NCBI GenBank assembly: GCA_965263325.1
Contig: CBDHGY010000002.1
Location: 2,542,001 to 2,606,000 of the forward strand
Source of the DNA: CBDHGY01 sp965263325
Lineage (GTDB): Bacteria; Pseudomonadota; Alphaproteobacteria; Caulobacterales; Hyphomonadaceae
Direction of reading: 5' to 3'
Length of the DNA: 64,000 nt
Part shown: positions 51,491-58,930 of the stretch, in pieces
Numbering within the stretch: position 1 is the stretch's first letter
Layout: every line of letters starts with the position of its first letter
Made by a program: the position numbers and the translations under genes
The notes under the pieces: model-generated
Database searches by the model: none
What the model was told of the DNA's origin: nothing
Seen by the model: the letters and a program-made list of their open reading frames with translations, nothing else

Positions 51491-51754
51491 ATGCTAGAAG
51501 CAGAAATCTTCCAAATTCTACGCGGAGCCATGTGGACGGCCGTGCTGATGAGTGCCCCGATTTTGATCGTGACGCTCATTCTCGGCTTTGCGATCGGCTT
51601 GTTACAGGCGCTCACCTCAATTCAGGAAATGACGCTGACTTTCATTCCAAAGATTATTGCCGTGGTCCTCGTGTTCATGATCACGCTGGGATATATGACC
51701 CGAATTTGTTTGGATTTTTTCAACTCGGCCGTTGTGCCCATGATTACGGTTTGA
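51491..51754 (+). CDS. fliQ: Flagellar export apparatus protein FliQ
   Basis: An 87-residue protein of the export gate with two transmembrane helices. LMSAPILIVTLILGFAIGLLQALTSIQEMTLTFIPKIIAVVLVFMITL is the standard FliQ sequence. Forms the FliPQR channel with FliP (encoded at 61476) and FliR. Lies between fliE and flhA with short gaps. Confidence 0.96.
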   Translation: MLEAEIFQILRGAMWTAVLMSAPILIVTLILGFAIGLLQALTSIQEMTLTFIPKIIAVVLVFMITLGYMTRICLDFFNSAVVPMITV

Positions 51755-51767
51755 CCGGGGCAGAATA

Positions 51768-53846
51768 ATGCAAGCGTCGAAATTCTTCGATCTTTCCAGC
51801 CCCACATCCATCCTCGCCATTGGCTTGATGATGGTCCTGCTCGTCATGATCCTGCCAGTTCCCGCATGGGTCATGGATGTTGGCCTGACGATATCGTTTG
51901 CCTTTGCGATTCTGATATTTACAACGGCGATCTTTATCGAGAAGCCGCTTGATTTTTCGTCCTTCCCGAGCGTGCTTTTAGCGTCCTTGATCTTGCGATT
52001 GGCACTTAATGTATCGTCGACGAAGCTCATCATCAGTGAGGGCCATACGGGCACCGATGCCGCGGGCGGTGTGATCGAAGGCTTTGCCATGTTCATCATG
52101 GGCGGAAACTTGTTTGTCGGTCTGGTTGTGTTTGGTGTGCTCATCATCGTGAACTTCATGGTGATAACGAAAGGCGCTGGAAGAATGGCTGAAGTCGGCG
52201 CGCGTTTTGCGCTCGATGCCATGCCCGGCAAACAGCTCGCAATTGACTCTGATCTAGCCGTTGGTGCGATCACCCATGAAGAAGCGAAGGCGCGCCGCCA
52301 GCGAGAGCAGGAAGAAGCTGCATTCCTGGGGTCTCTCGACGGTGCATCCAAGTTTGTGAAAGGCGATGCCATAGCGGGCCTGCTGATCACCGCGCTTAAC
52401 CTCATTGCGGGTATTGGATTTGGTCTCAGCGTGCATGGCCTCAGTTTTGGAGAAGCGCTCGCTAATTATTCAATTCTGACGGTCGGCGATGGGCTTGTAT
52501 CACAAATCCCAGCAATCATTGTTTCTGTGTCTGCAGCATTGCTGCTTTCAAAAGGGCGTGATGAAGGCGCGATAGACCGCGCGCTTACAGATCAACTCGC
52601 CGCCAACAAAACTGCCCTGATGATCGTTGCTGGCATTCTATTCGTTTTCGCGCTTTTCCCCGGACTTCCATTCCTACCATTCATGGCGGTGTCGCTTGGG
52701 TTAGCTGCCATATCGTTCACGCTCCGAAGGAAGGAACAAGAGGCCGCAAACGTGCCAGAAGAAACACCCGAGGCGGAAGAGAAACCGAAGCAACACATTG
52801 GCGATTCTATTCACTCAGACGAGATTCACCTTGAGGTGTCGCCTGATCTTGTCGGTGTTGTCCTCCAGGGTGATCAGGGTATTGAAACGCGGATCGACAA
52901 AATGCGCCGCTATGTTGCAGAGGAGTATGGTTTTGTTCTGCCACCTATCCGTATGACGGATAATCCGGGTGTTGCGAAGAACCACTACCGCCTGAAAATT
53001 CAAGGTGTCAGTGTCGATCAGGGTGTGCTGCGCCCAGGCTCTGTTCTGGCATTAATGGAGCAAAACCAGTTGCCGCATCTGGCGGGTGAGTTTGTAAAGG
53101 AGCCGGTATATAAAGCTTCCGCGCGGTGGCTTGCTGCGAGCAAAAGGGCAGAGCTTTCTGCGGCCGGCATTCCAGCGATCGATCCGATCGAGGTGCTCGC
53201 AACGCATATGCTCGAAATCATTCAGGCAAATTTCTCGCTTATTTTCACCCGTGTGGTCATGATGGATACGTTGGACTCGCTTGCCAATATTTCTGATGCA
53301 GAGCGCGCGGCGAGCAATCAGCGAATACTTGATGAGTATATTCCAGGGAAAGTCACGCCCGAGCTTCTATTGTCTGTCTTACGTGCATTGCTTGGCGAAC
53401 GGGTCGCTATCCGCAATCTCCTGATGATTGTTGAAACGGTAGCTGAAGCAAAATCTCTCAATTTCGATTTGACGCGTACCATTGAACATGTCCGACAGAG
53501 ATTGTCATTCCAGATTGTTGAAAAGCTTCTGGACCCGAACGGCGAGCTCGCGCTGGTTCAATTGTCCCCGAATTGGGAGCAGAAATTTACAGAGCACGAA
53601 GTTCAAGGTTCAGGTGGTGAAACCGATATAGCCTTGCCGCCTGAAGCGTTCCGTGATCTCGTCTCCGGCATACAAGCGCAACTCAATGACTGCGCTCAGA
53701 AAGGCGTGGTGGCGTCCGTCGCAACCTCCTCGCGCCGGCGCCGGTTTATTCAAACGGTTCTTTCAAGCAAAGGCATTCGTAATGCTGTGCTCGCCTATGA
53801 AGAGATCAGTCACAAGTCTAAGCCAAAGATTGTAGGAGTGGTCTAG
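51768..53846 (+). CDS. flhA: Flagellar export apparatus protein FlhA
   Basis: Large export-gate protein of 692 residues. Residues about 15-320 hold eight helices and the FHIPEP-type loop (GRMAEVGARFALDAMPGKQLAIDSDLAVGAITHEEAKARRQREQEEAAFLGSLDGASKFVKGDAIAGL). The cytoplasmic part (about 345-692) binds export chaperones. Full length, with all conserved blocks in order. It overlaps the fliR start (TAGTG). Confidence 0.97.
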   Translation: MQASKFFDLSSPTSILAIGLMMVLLVMILPVPAWVMDVGLTISFAFAILIFTTAIFIEKPLDFSSFPSVLLASLILRLALNVSSTKLIISEGHTGTDAAGGVIEGFAMFIMGGNLFVGLVVFGVLIIVNFMVITKGAGRMAEVGARFALDAMPGKQLAIDSDLAVGAITHEEAKARRQREQEEAAFLGSLDGASKFVKGDAIAGLLITALNLIAGIGFGLSVHGLSFGEALANYSILTVGDGLVSQIPAIIVSVSAALLLSKGRDEGAIDRALTDQLAANKTALMIVAGILFVFALFPGLPFLPFMAVSLGLAAISFTLRRKEQEAANVPEETPEAEEKPKQHIGDSIHSDEIHLEVSPDLVGVVLQGDQGIETRIDKMRRYVAEEYGFVLPPIRMTDNPGVAKNHYRLKIQGVSVDQGVLRPGSVLALMEQNQLPHLAGEFVKEPVYKASARWLAASKRAELSAAGIPAIDPIEVLATHMLEIIQANFSLIFTRVVMMDTLDSLANISDAERAASNQRILDEYIPGKVTPELLLSVLRALLGERVAIRNLLMIVETVAEAKSLNFDLTRTIEHVRQRLSFQIVEKLLDPNGELALVQLSPNWEQKFTEHEVQGSGGETDIALPPEAFRDLVSGIQAQLNDCAQKGVVASVATSSRRRRFIQTVLSSKGIRNAVLAYEEISHKSKPKIVGVV

Positions 53847-54601
53847 TGCCTGAAGCGCTGTTCACCACGGTTCCTCTGGGTGACTGGGCGGCGATGTTTG
53901 TTCTGGTGATTGCAAGACTGTCGCCGGTTGTCATCCTCATGCCGGGTATAGGCGAACAAGTAGTGCCGGTGCGGATCAGATTGCAATTACTGATCGGCAT
54001 CGCTTTCATATTTACAGCATCAGGGTTCGTGGAACCGGTATCGTTCTATCCGTTCGGAAACTATCTTGGCTTGTTGCTGGGTGAGGCATTGTTCGGCATC
54101 TTGCTTGGCATCAGCTTGCGTCTTGCAATTTGGGCATTGGCGATTGCAGGTTCCGTGATCGCGCAAGCGATCGGGTTATCTCAAATTCTCGGTGTGGCCA
54201 TGGAGAATGAGTCACATGCGCTTACATCCAACCTGCTGACAATGGCAGGTGCGGCCATCCTGCTATCAGCCAATTTTCATGTATATGCGGTCGCTTCGTT
54301 CATCGATCTATATAGGGAAGTGCCCCCAGGACAGATCACCGATTTCGACTACGCTTTTGTGGCAGCAAATTTTTTCCAAGCGTTTAACTTTGCGATCTTA
54401 CTCGCTTGGCCATTTATCGCGGTGAACCTGCTCTACAACATCTGTCTTGGATTCATAAACAAGGCGCTTCCACAATTGATGGTCGCTTTTGTTGGGGCAC
54501 CCTTCATGGTTGGTGCTGGGATATTCTTGCTAACCGTTGCAATGGCGAGTCTGCTGCTTGCATGGCAGAGCCGCGCGCCGCAGCTGATGGGGTGGATATA
54601 A
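53846..54601 (+). CDS. fliR: Flagellar export apparatus protein FliR
   Basis: A 251-residue membrane protein with about six helices. FVLVIARLSPVVILMPGIGEQVVPVRIRLQL and GSVIAQAIGLSQILGVAMENESHALTSNLLTMAGAAILLSANFH are FliR signatures, and INKALPQLMVAFVGAPFMVGAGIFLL closes it. The start is GTG 53846, sharing bases with the flhA stop. FlhB follows after 6 bases. Confidence 0.95.
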   Translation: MPEALFTTVPLGDWAAMFVLVIARLSPVVILMPGIGEQVVPVRIRLQLLIGIAFIFTASGFVEPVSFYPFGNYLGLLLGEALFGILLGISLRLAIWALAIAGSVIAQAIGLSQILGVAMENESHALTSNLLTMAGAAILLSANFHVYAVASFIDLYREVPPGQITDFDYAFVAANFFQAFNFAILLAWPFIAVNLLYNICLGFINKALPQLMVAFVGAPFMVGAGIFLLTVAMASLLLAWQSRAPQLMGWI

Positions 54602-54607
54602 CCCGTT

Positions 54608-55687
54608 ATGGCAGATCAAGAGCAGCAGGATGGCGGCGAAAAGGAGTTTGAGGCCACTGATCAAAAGAAGTCACAAGCCCGCAAGGATGGTGACGTCGTA
54701 CAGTCCAAAGAGACCAATGCTTTTGCGGTCGTTCTAGGGATTCTTGCTGCAGCGTATTTGCTCGAGATGTTCACAGGCAGAATTCTTTTTGAGCAATTTA
54801 CAAGCCTCTACAGTTACGCAGAGATGTTTGCGTTCGATACGTTTGAGTCAAAGGGGGCGCGACTTGGTGAATGGCTTCGTTCAGTTCTTCTGGCGCTTCT
54901 GCCGCTACTCGGTATTCTCGTCGTGTTTACGTGTTTGGCGATCGTGCTGACGCGCTCATTCTCCTTTTCCACTAAGAAGATTAAACCCGACGTCAAAAAG
55001 CTATCACCCGCTGAAAACCTGAAGAAAAAATATGGCCCCAAAGGGCTTCTGGACTTTGCGAAAGACACAGCAAAGATGTTGTTTGCTGGTCTGATCGCTT
55101 CGCTTTATTTGCTGCAGTTCGCGCGCAACTATTATGGCAGCAGCATGATCCAGGAAGGTCAAATAGCGGCCTTCACGAGCTACCAGGTCATCATGTTGAT
55201 ACTTTACTTTGCGTTGTTCCAGTTTTTCCTGGCGGCGATAGACTTCCCTCTGCAGTGGCGCCTTCATGCAGACAAGTTGAAGATGACCCGGGAGGAACTC
55301 AAGAAAGAGACAAAGCAAAGCGAAGGAGATCCCCACTTCAAGCAGGCCCGTCAAAAGCGCGGTACGGAGCTGACGCGACAAGGCATGCTGGATGCGGTGA
55401 AGACTTCTACAGTCGTTATGGTCAATCCGGAACACTATGCTGTAGCGCTAAAATGGGATGAGAATTCTCAACGAGCGCCAGTGGTTGTTGCGAAAGGCGT
55501 TGATCACCTTGCTGCAAGAATCCGGGAGATCGCTAAAGAACACAATGTGCCCATATACCGCGATCCACCGTCCACTCGATCTATCTACAGTCTGGTCGAT
55601 ATTGATGAAGAGATCCAACAGGTCCATTTCGCGGCCGTGGCAGCTGCTATCCAGTACGTCCAACGCATCATGAAAGAACAATCATGA
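54608..55687 (+). CDS. flhB: Flagellar export switch protein FlhB
   Basis: A 359-residue protein: four helices (about 35-220) followed by the cytoplasmic autocleavage domain. The N-terminus SQARKDGDVVQSKE and SPAENLKKKYGPKGLLDFAKDTAKML are typical. The cleavage motif is NPEH (N273-P274-E275-H276) in VVMVNPEHYAVALKWD, where most family members have NPTH. The Asn-Pro needed for self-cleavage is kept. It works with FliK to change export specificity. Confidence 0.95.
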   Translation: MADQEQQDGGEKEFEATDQKKSQARKDGDVVQSKETNAFAVVLGILAAAYLLEMFTGRILFEQFTSLYSYAEMFAFDTFESKGARLGEWLRSVLLALLPLLGILVVFTCLAIVLTRSFSFSTKKIKPDVKKLSPAENLKKKYGPKGLLDFAKDTAKMLFAGLIASLYLLQFARNYYGSSMIQEGQIAAFTSYQVIMLILYFALFQFFLAAIDFPLQWRLHADKLKMTREELKKETKQSEGDPHFKQARQKRGTELTRQGMLDAVKTSTVVMVNPEHYAVALKWDENSQRAPVVVAKGVDHLAARIREIAKEHNVPIYRDPPSTRSIYSLVDIDEEIQQVHFAAVAAAIQYVQRIMKEQS

Positions 55688-55697
55688 GGATAATTGG

Positions 55698-56033
55698 ATG
55701 ACAAAACAGCAGTTGCAACTAACCGAAATCGTACGTCTGAAGAAACGTGTCGCCGAGAGCGATTTCAAGAAAGCGATGAGCAATCTGCAAAAGCTCGATG
55801 AGAGAATCGAAAACATGCGCTCCCGAATTGTAGCAGCAAATTCAAATGAAAGTTTATCCTCCGGGATAGAACTTCAAGGTACCGCCAGATTCGTCCAGCG
55901 TTTGATGACCAAAATGACGGATCTTTTCGCTCAGCGTACGGAGCTTCTCAAAGATGTCGACGCGGCGCGGCAGAAACTCAAAAGCATCATATTGTCAGAG
56001 GATGTGTTGAGCACTCACCAATGGGGGCGTTGA
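55698..56033 (+). CDS. FliJ-like coiled-coil protein
   Basis: A 111-residue all-helical protein with two long coiled-coil helices (LTEIVRLKKRVAESDFKKAMSNLQKLDERIENMRSRIVAA and RFVQRLMTKMTDLFAQRTELLKDVDAARQKLKSI). Size, charge pattern and place after flhB suit a FliJ-type export chaperone or stalk protein that partners FliI. There is no strict sequence signature, so the name is tentative. Ten bases after flhB. Confidence 0.6.
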   Translation: MTKQQLQLTEIVRLKKRVAESDFKKAMSNLQKLDERIENMRSRIVAANSNESLSSGIELQGTARFVQRLMTKMTDLFAQRTELLKDVDAARQKLKSIILSEDVLSTHQWGR

Positions 56034-56094
56034 GCACCGCCTAACAATTATCACGGAAGAAACTGACAACGCTATCAATAGAGAGTTTGAATAA

Positions 56095-56505
56095 ATGAAA
56101 CCGAATCTGAAAATCGCGAGTACTAGAGAAACCGATAGGTCTAGCAGGATGGAAACGCTTCTAAGCGCTTACCAATCTGCAGATAAATCCAGTCAGCAGG
56201 TGCTGCAAACTGCAACGCAAATTCTCTTTGAAACTTCGGATCCTGAAAAAGTTGCGCAAGCCAATCGCGCCATCAAGCTTTCTAACCAGCTTGTAAATGA
56301 TGCGTTTTTGAGCATTGTTGAGGCGAAATCCGACAATTTAACTGACGTGATGATTAAGTTACAGCTTTGGTATGAAAGCATCGTTGGAGAAGAAACGCAA
56401 AGAGCGAATCTCAGCCCTATGGAGCAACTTTTATGTTCCGTCTTTGATGATGTCCTGCAGTTATCTAAGGCGATGGTAATGCGGAATAATCATTCCGAAA
56501 ATTGA
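56095..56505 (+). CDS. Hypothetical helical protein of flagellar cluster
   Basis: A 136-residue protein, mostly helical (TLLSAYQSADKSSQQVLQTATQILFET, VAQANRAIKLSNQLVNDAFLSIVEAKSDNLTDVMIKLQLWYESIVGE). No known family. The pattern of alternating short helices recalls small flagellar regulators such as FlaF, or a chaperone. It lies between the FliJ-like gene and the second XRE gene and so is probably tied to motility or its control. Confidence 0.6.
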   Translation: MKPNLKIASTRETDRSSRMETLLSAYQSADKSSQQVLQTATQILFETSDPEKVAQANRAIKLSNQLVNDAFLSIVEAKSDNLTDVMIKLQLWYESIVGEETQRANLSPMEQLLCSVFDDVLQLSKAMVMRNNHSEN

Positions 56506-56694
56506 GCGAATGACGGTCTGTGTGCGCATCATATCAACTGAGAAATGACACTTCTGAAAATAACTTCAATCAGTGAGGGAGAAATACTGAGGCAATCGCC
56601 AGATCAATTTCAGCACTGTAGGCTTTTCCAAATTGACGTTCAAATTTGTTGCTCTAGTGATAAACAACTTCGGAGAGGAATTAAGAGAAATTGA

Positions 56695-57096
56695 ATGTCG
56701 AACCAATCGATACCAGAAAAAAATTTCGACGAGTTGGTCAGCAAGCGAATTCGGCAAATTAGGTTAGAGCGCGGTCTAACACTGCAAGCCGTTGCCGATC
56801 GTTTTGGTATCGCGTTTCAGCAATTGCACAAATACGAAGCCGGCTTGGTGCGCGTCTCAGCAGGGATGCTCGTTACCTTCGCTGAAATTTTTGAATGCGA
56901 AGTTGCGGACCTGATCCCTCCCCAATTGAGGGGCAACAAGTCCCTCACCGATGATGTCAGGCTCGATCTTTTAAAACAAGATATTGTGAATCTTGTTCTC
57001 AATTCACATTCTGAAGAATTGCTTTTGGCATTAAAGATATTGCTGGAGCAATCGTGTGATGCGGACGAAGACTCTATCGCTGAGACAGCAAGCTAA
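56695..57096 (+). CDS. XRE-family helix-turn-helix regulator, paralogue of the one at 42276
   Basis: A 133-residue protein with Cro/C1 HTH at about 15-75: RIRQIRLERGLTLQAVADRFGIAFQQLHKYEAGLVRVSAGMLVTFAEIF. It shares length, the QQ-HKYEAG-R-SAGML block and a helical tail with the first XRE protein. The preceding 190 bases are AT-rich with no CtrA box seen; GGAGAGGA lies upstream of ATG 56695. Convergent with the MotE-like gene. It probably regulates part of this cluster, by inference from position. Confidence 0.83.
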   Translation: MSNQSIPEKNFDELVSKRIRQIRLERGLTLQAVADRFGIAFQQLHKYEAGLVRVSAGMLVTFAEIFECEVADLIPPQLRGNKSLTDDVRLDLLKQDIVNLVLNSHSEELLLALKILLEQSCDADEDSIAETAS

Positions 57097-57118
57097 ACAG
57101 AATTGCGGCGAGTAAGTT

Positions 57119-57802
57119 TTAGTTCGCTGTTTTGCGAATGTCGTCATTCATGGACGCCAGACGAACGCTAGTGACGTAAGCTTTTTCAGTTTCCATATTT
57201 GCGAGGATCAGCCCAGCTTGGTCGCTTGGTAGCTGGCGTAAGAATCCTGCGGCAAAGTTTGTATCCATCTCGTTGAATATTAGTGCCGCTTGGTCCGGCT
57301 TCATAGACCCATACATTTGTGCGAGATGTTTAATGTCGCTGTCGGATTCTGTTTTCATTTGAGCCCAGCGTTCGTTTAGGAGAACCTCGAGCGCTTCAAG
57401 TTCGTTGGTGCGCTCCTCCAACCGGCTTTCCCACTCTTTTAGTGACAGCTGCTGCTCGACAAGCTCAGCTTCGCGTTGTTCAAACATCCAGCGGTCTTCG
57501 GACAGTGCGGCCGCCATATCGCCGTCGAAGCAAACTTCGCCGTCTTTTGTGGCGGTGGTTGCTTCATCGGTTTTCGCGAGCAGGTTCCGAGGCTCTGACA
57601 TGGGTTCTGCCTTGTCTGAGCTGGCGATGGTGTCTGCGTCAATCTCCGTTGTAGAAGCTTGTTTGTCCTTGGCTTCTTCGGCCGCCGCCTGGCTTTCTGG
57701 GATTAGGCGCGCGGCGCTTGCTACTGTAAACAAGACACCAAGAGTGATGAGAACGTGCGAGCTTTTATTGTTTTGAGCGGGCATTGGCAGCAGGTGTCGC
57801 AT
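57119..57802 (-). CDS. MotE-like flagellar/motor chaperone (MgtE N-domain family)
   Basis: A 227-residue protein. One N-terminal hydrophobic segment (about 16-32) is followed by an acidic linker, a coiled coil (EDRWMFEQREAELVEQQLSLKEWESRLEERTNELEALEVLL) and a C-terminal MgtE-N/FliG-like helical repeat (MKPDQAALIFNEMDTNFAAGFLRQLPSDQAGLILANME). This is the layout of MotE, a chaperone of the motility protein MotC in rhizobia. A second start at 57784 is possible. Overlaps the DUF6468 gene by 38 bases. Confidence 0.75.
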   Translation of the reverse strand: MRHLLPMPAQNNKSSHVLITLGVLFTVASAARLIPESQAAAEEAKDKQASTTEIDADTIASSDKAEPMSEPRNLLAKTDEATTATKDGEVCFDGDMAAALSEDRWMFEQREAELVEQQLSLKEWESRLEERTNELEALEVLLNERWAQMKTESDSDIKHLAQMYGSMKPDQAALIFNEMDTNFAAGFLRQLPSDQAGLILANMETEKAYVTSVRLASMNDDIRKTAN

Positions 57803-58304
57803 TTTGGGGTTTAAGAAAAACAGGATCAGGACTTGAATGCGCTGTTTGCGTTAATGCAGTTCGAATTGCGTCTGTTGTTTGGCTTGAGAGCACACGCATC
57901 TGTTCTGTTAGTTTCGTAAGCTCCGAATTTTGTTCGCGTGCATCATTGAGGATTTCCTTCAAATGGGCCTCAATAGCGACGCTGGCCTCTTCAGATTTCG
58001 CAGCGGCTTGGCTTAGGCGGTGTTCGGTATCTTGTGCGGCCTGCCTTAATTTTCCACATACCGACTCAGCGTCCTTGATCAGGCCAGACAGGACAGTGGC
58101 TTGCTGGCTTGCGCGTTGGCAGCTTTGATGCGTCGCGACGGATATTTCGGCAGTTGCTTTCGTGAACGCATCAATGGTTGCGCCCAATCCGTCCTTATTC
58201 GTCTGCAGTGCTTTTAGTCTTCGTCCGAGCAAAAAGCAGTAAAGACACGCGACAAGTGAGATCATCACAAGCGCAATATCTGTTGGTTGAATCGCCATCT
58301 GCAT
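57765..58304 (-). CDS. DUF6468 family protein
   Basis: A 179-residue protein: one N-terminal transmembrane helix (DIALVMISLVACLYCFLLGRRLKAL) and a long coiled coil rich in Ala/Glu/Gln. DUF6468 genes sit in alphaproteobacterial flagellar operons between fliL and motE, exactly as here; function unknown. Start at 58304 or the ATG six bases in. GAGG upstream is placed better for the second. Confidence 0.75.
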   Translation of the reverse strand: MQMAIQPTDIALVMISLVACLYCFLLGRRLKALQTNKDGLGATIDAFTKATAEISVATHQSCQRASQQATVLSGLIKDAESVCGKLRQAAQDTEHRLSQAAAKSEEASVAIEAHLKEILNDAREQNSELTKLTEQMRVLSSQTTDAIRTALTQTAHSSPDPVFLKPQNATPAANARSKQ

Positions 58305-58305
58305 T

Positions 58306-58830
58306 CTACCTCAATAAAAACTCGGTGATTAGTACGCCGTCCGAAGCGGCAGCTCCCACGACCAGCTCTGATCGGCGAGAGAGTTGTCGGCGCATGTTCG
58401 AATAGAACTTTGGATCTTCAAAGTCGTTGATTTCAACAGATCTCAAGTAATTGACGAATGCGTCCATGAGAATAGGCTCGGCGCTCTTGATCGCATCAAC
58501 AGAGTCCTTGTCCGTGACGACGGAAACTTGCATTTTCAGATATCGGGTTGCGGGAGCACTACCGATCGTGATGAGAATTTCTTCCAATGGAACAAATTCT
58601 TGATCGATCTTCGCACGTTTCGGCTCTGGCTTTTCCTTTTCCGCATCGCATGCCTCTGCGTATCCGGCAGGCGCGGGGCTTGGCCCTAGAAAATAAGTCG
58701 CTCCGAAAGAGCCGGCGATTGCAGCAAACGCCAAAGCGATCAGCCCCATCATCCCGCCGGATTTTTTCGCTGACTCGTCGGTTTCGCCAGTCTCAGCTGG
58801 TTGTTCCGGTTCTTTGCTCTTCTTGGCCAT
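58306..58830 (-). CDS. fliL: Flagellar basal body-associated protein FliL
   Basis: Supports stator units near the motor. A 174-residue protein with a short charged cytoplasmic N-terminus, one helix (about 25-45, GGMMGLIALAFAAIAGSFGATYF), and a periplasmic domain with YLKMQVSVVTDK, AEPILMDAFVNYLRSVEINDF and the ending VLITEFLLR, typical of FliL. ATG 58830 (MAKKSKEPEQ) is used rather than the longer frame that runs into the divergent promoter. DUF6468 follows 1 base on. Confidence 0.92.
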   Translation of the reverse strand: MAKKSKEPEQPAETGETDESAKKSGGMMGLIALAFAAIAGSFGATYFLGPSPAPAGYAEACDAEKEKPEPKRAKIDQEFVPLEEILITIGSAPATRYLKMQVSVVTDKDSVDAIKSAEPILMDAFVNYLRSVEINDFEDPKFYSNMRRQLSRRSELVVGAAASDGVLITEFLLR

Positions 58831-58880
58831 AACTGTCTCGCCAGATAAACGAATATTTCCTTTCAAACACCATGACCGGG

Positions 58881-58927
58881 TAAAGGAAGTCTTAAGACAT
58901 TTCTCCCATCCATTAACCAATTAATGG
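58881..58927 (+). promoter_or_regulatory. Flagellar promoter before fliF with adjoining palindrome
   Basis: TAAA-GGAAGTC-TTAAG-ACA-TTTCTCCCAT (58881-58909) aligns in spacing with three other flagellar starts. Immediately after comes CCATTAA-CCAA-TTAATGG (58910-58927), a perfect inverted repeat holding two further TTAA half-sites, in the position of the transcript start or an operator. The region is shared with the divergent fliL. Confidence 0.65.
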
Positions 58928-58930
58928 AAA

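Noticed and set aside
51617..52405. 262-codon minus-strand frame opposite flhA
   Set aside because: Antisense of a conserved flagellar gene; no ribosome site or family match.
45101..58909. Sigma-28 (TAAAG-N-GCCGATAA) reading of the shared promoter block
   Set aside because: CTCCCAT resembles CCGATA only loosely and the distance to the TTAA/TAAA part is about four bases too long.
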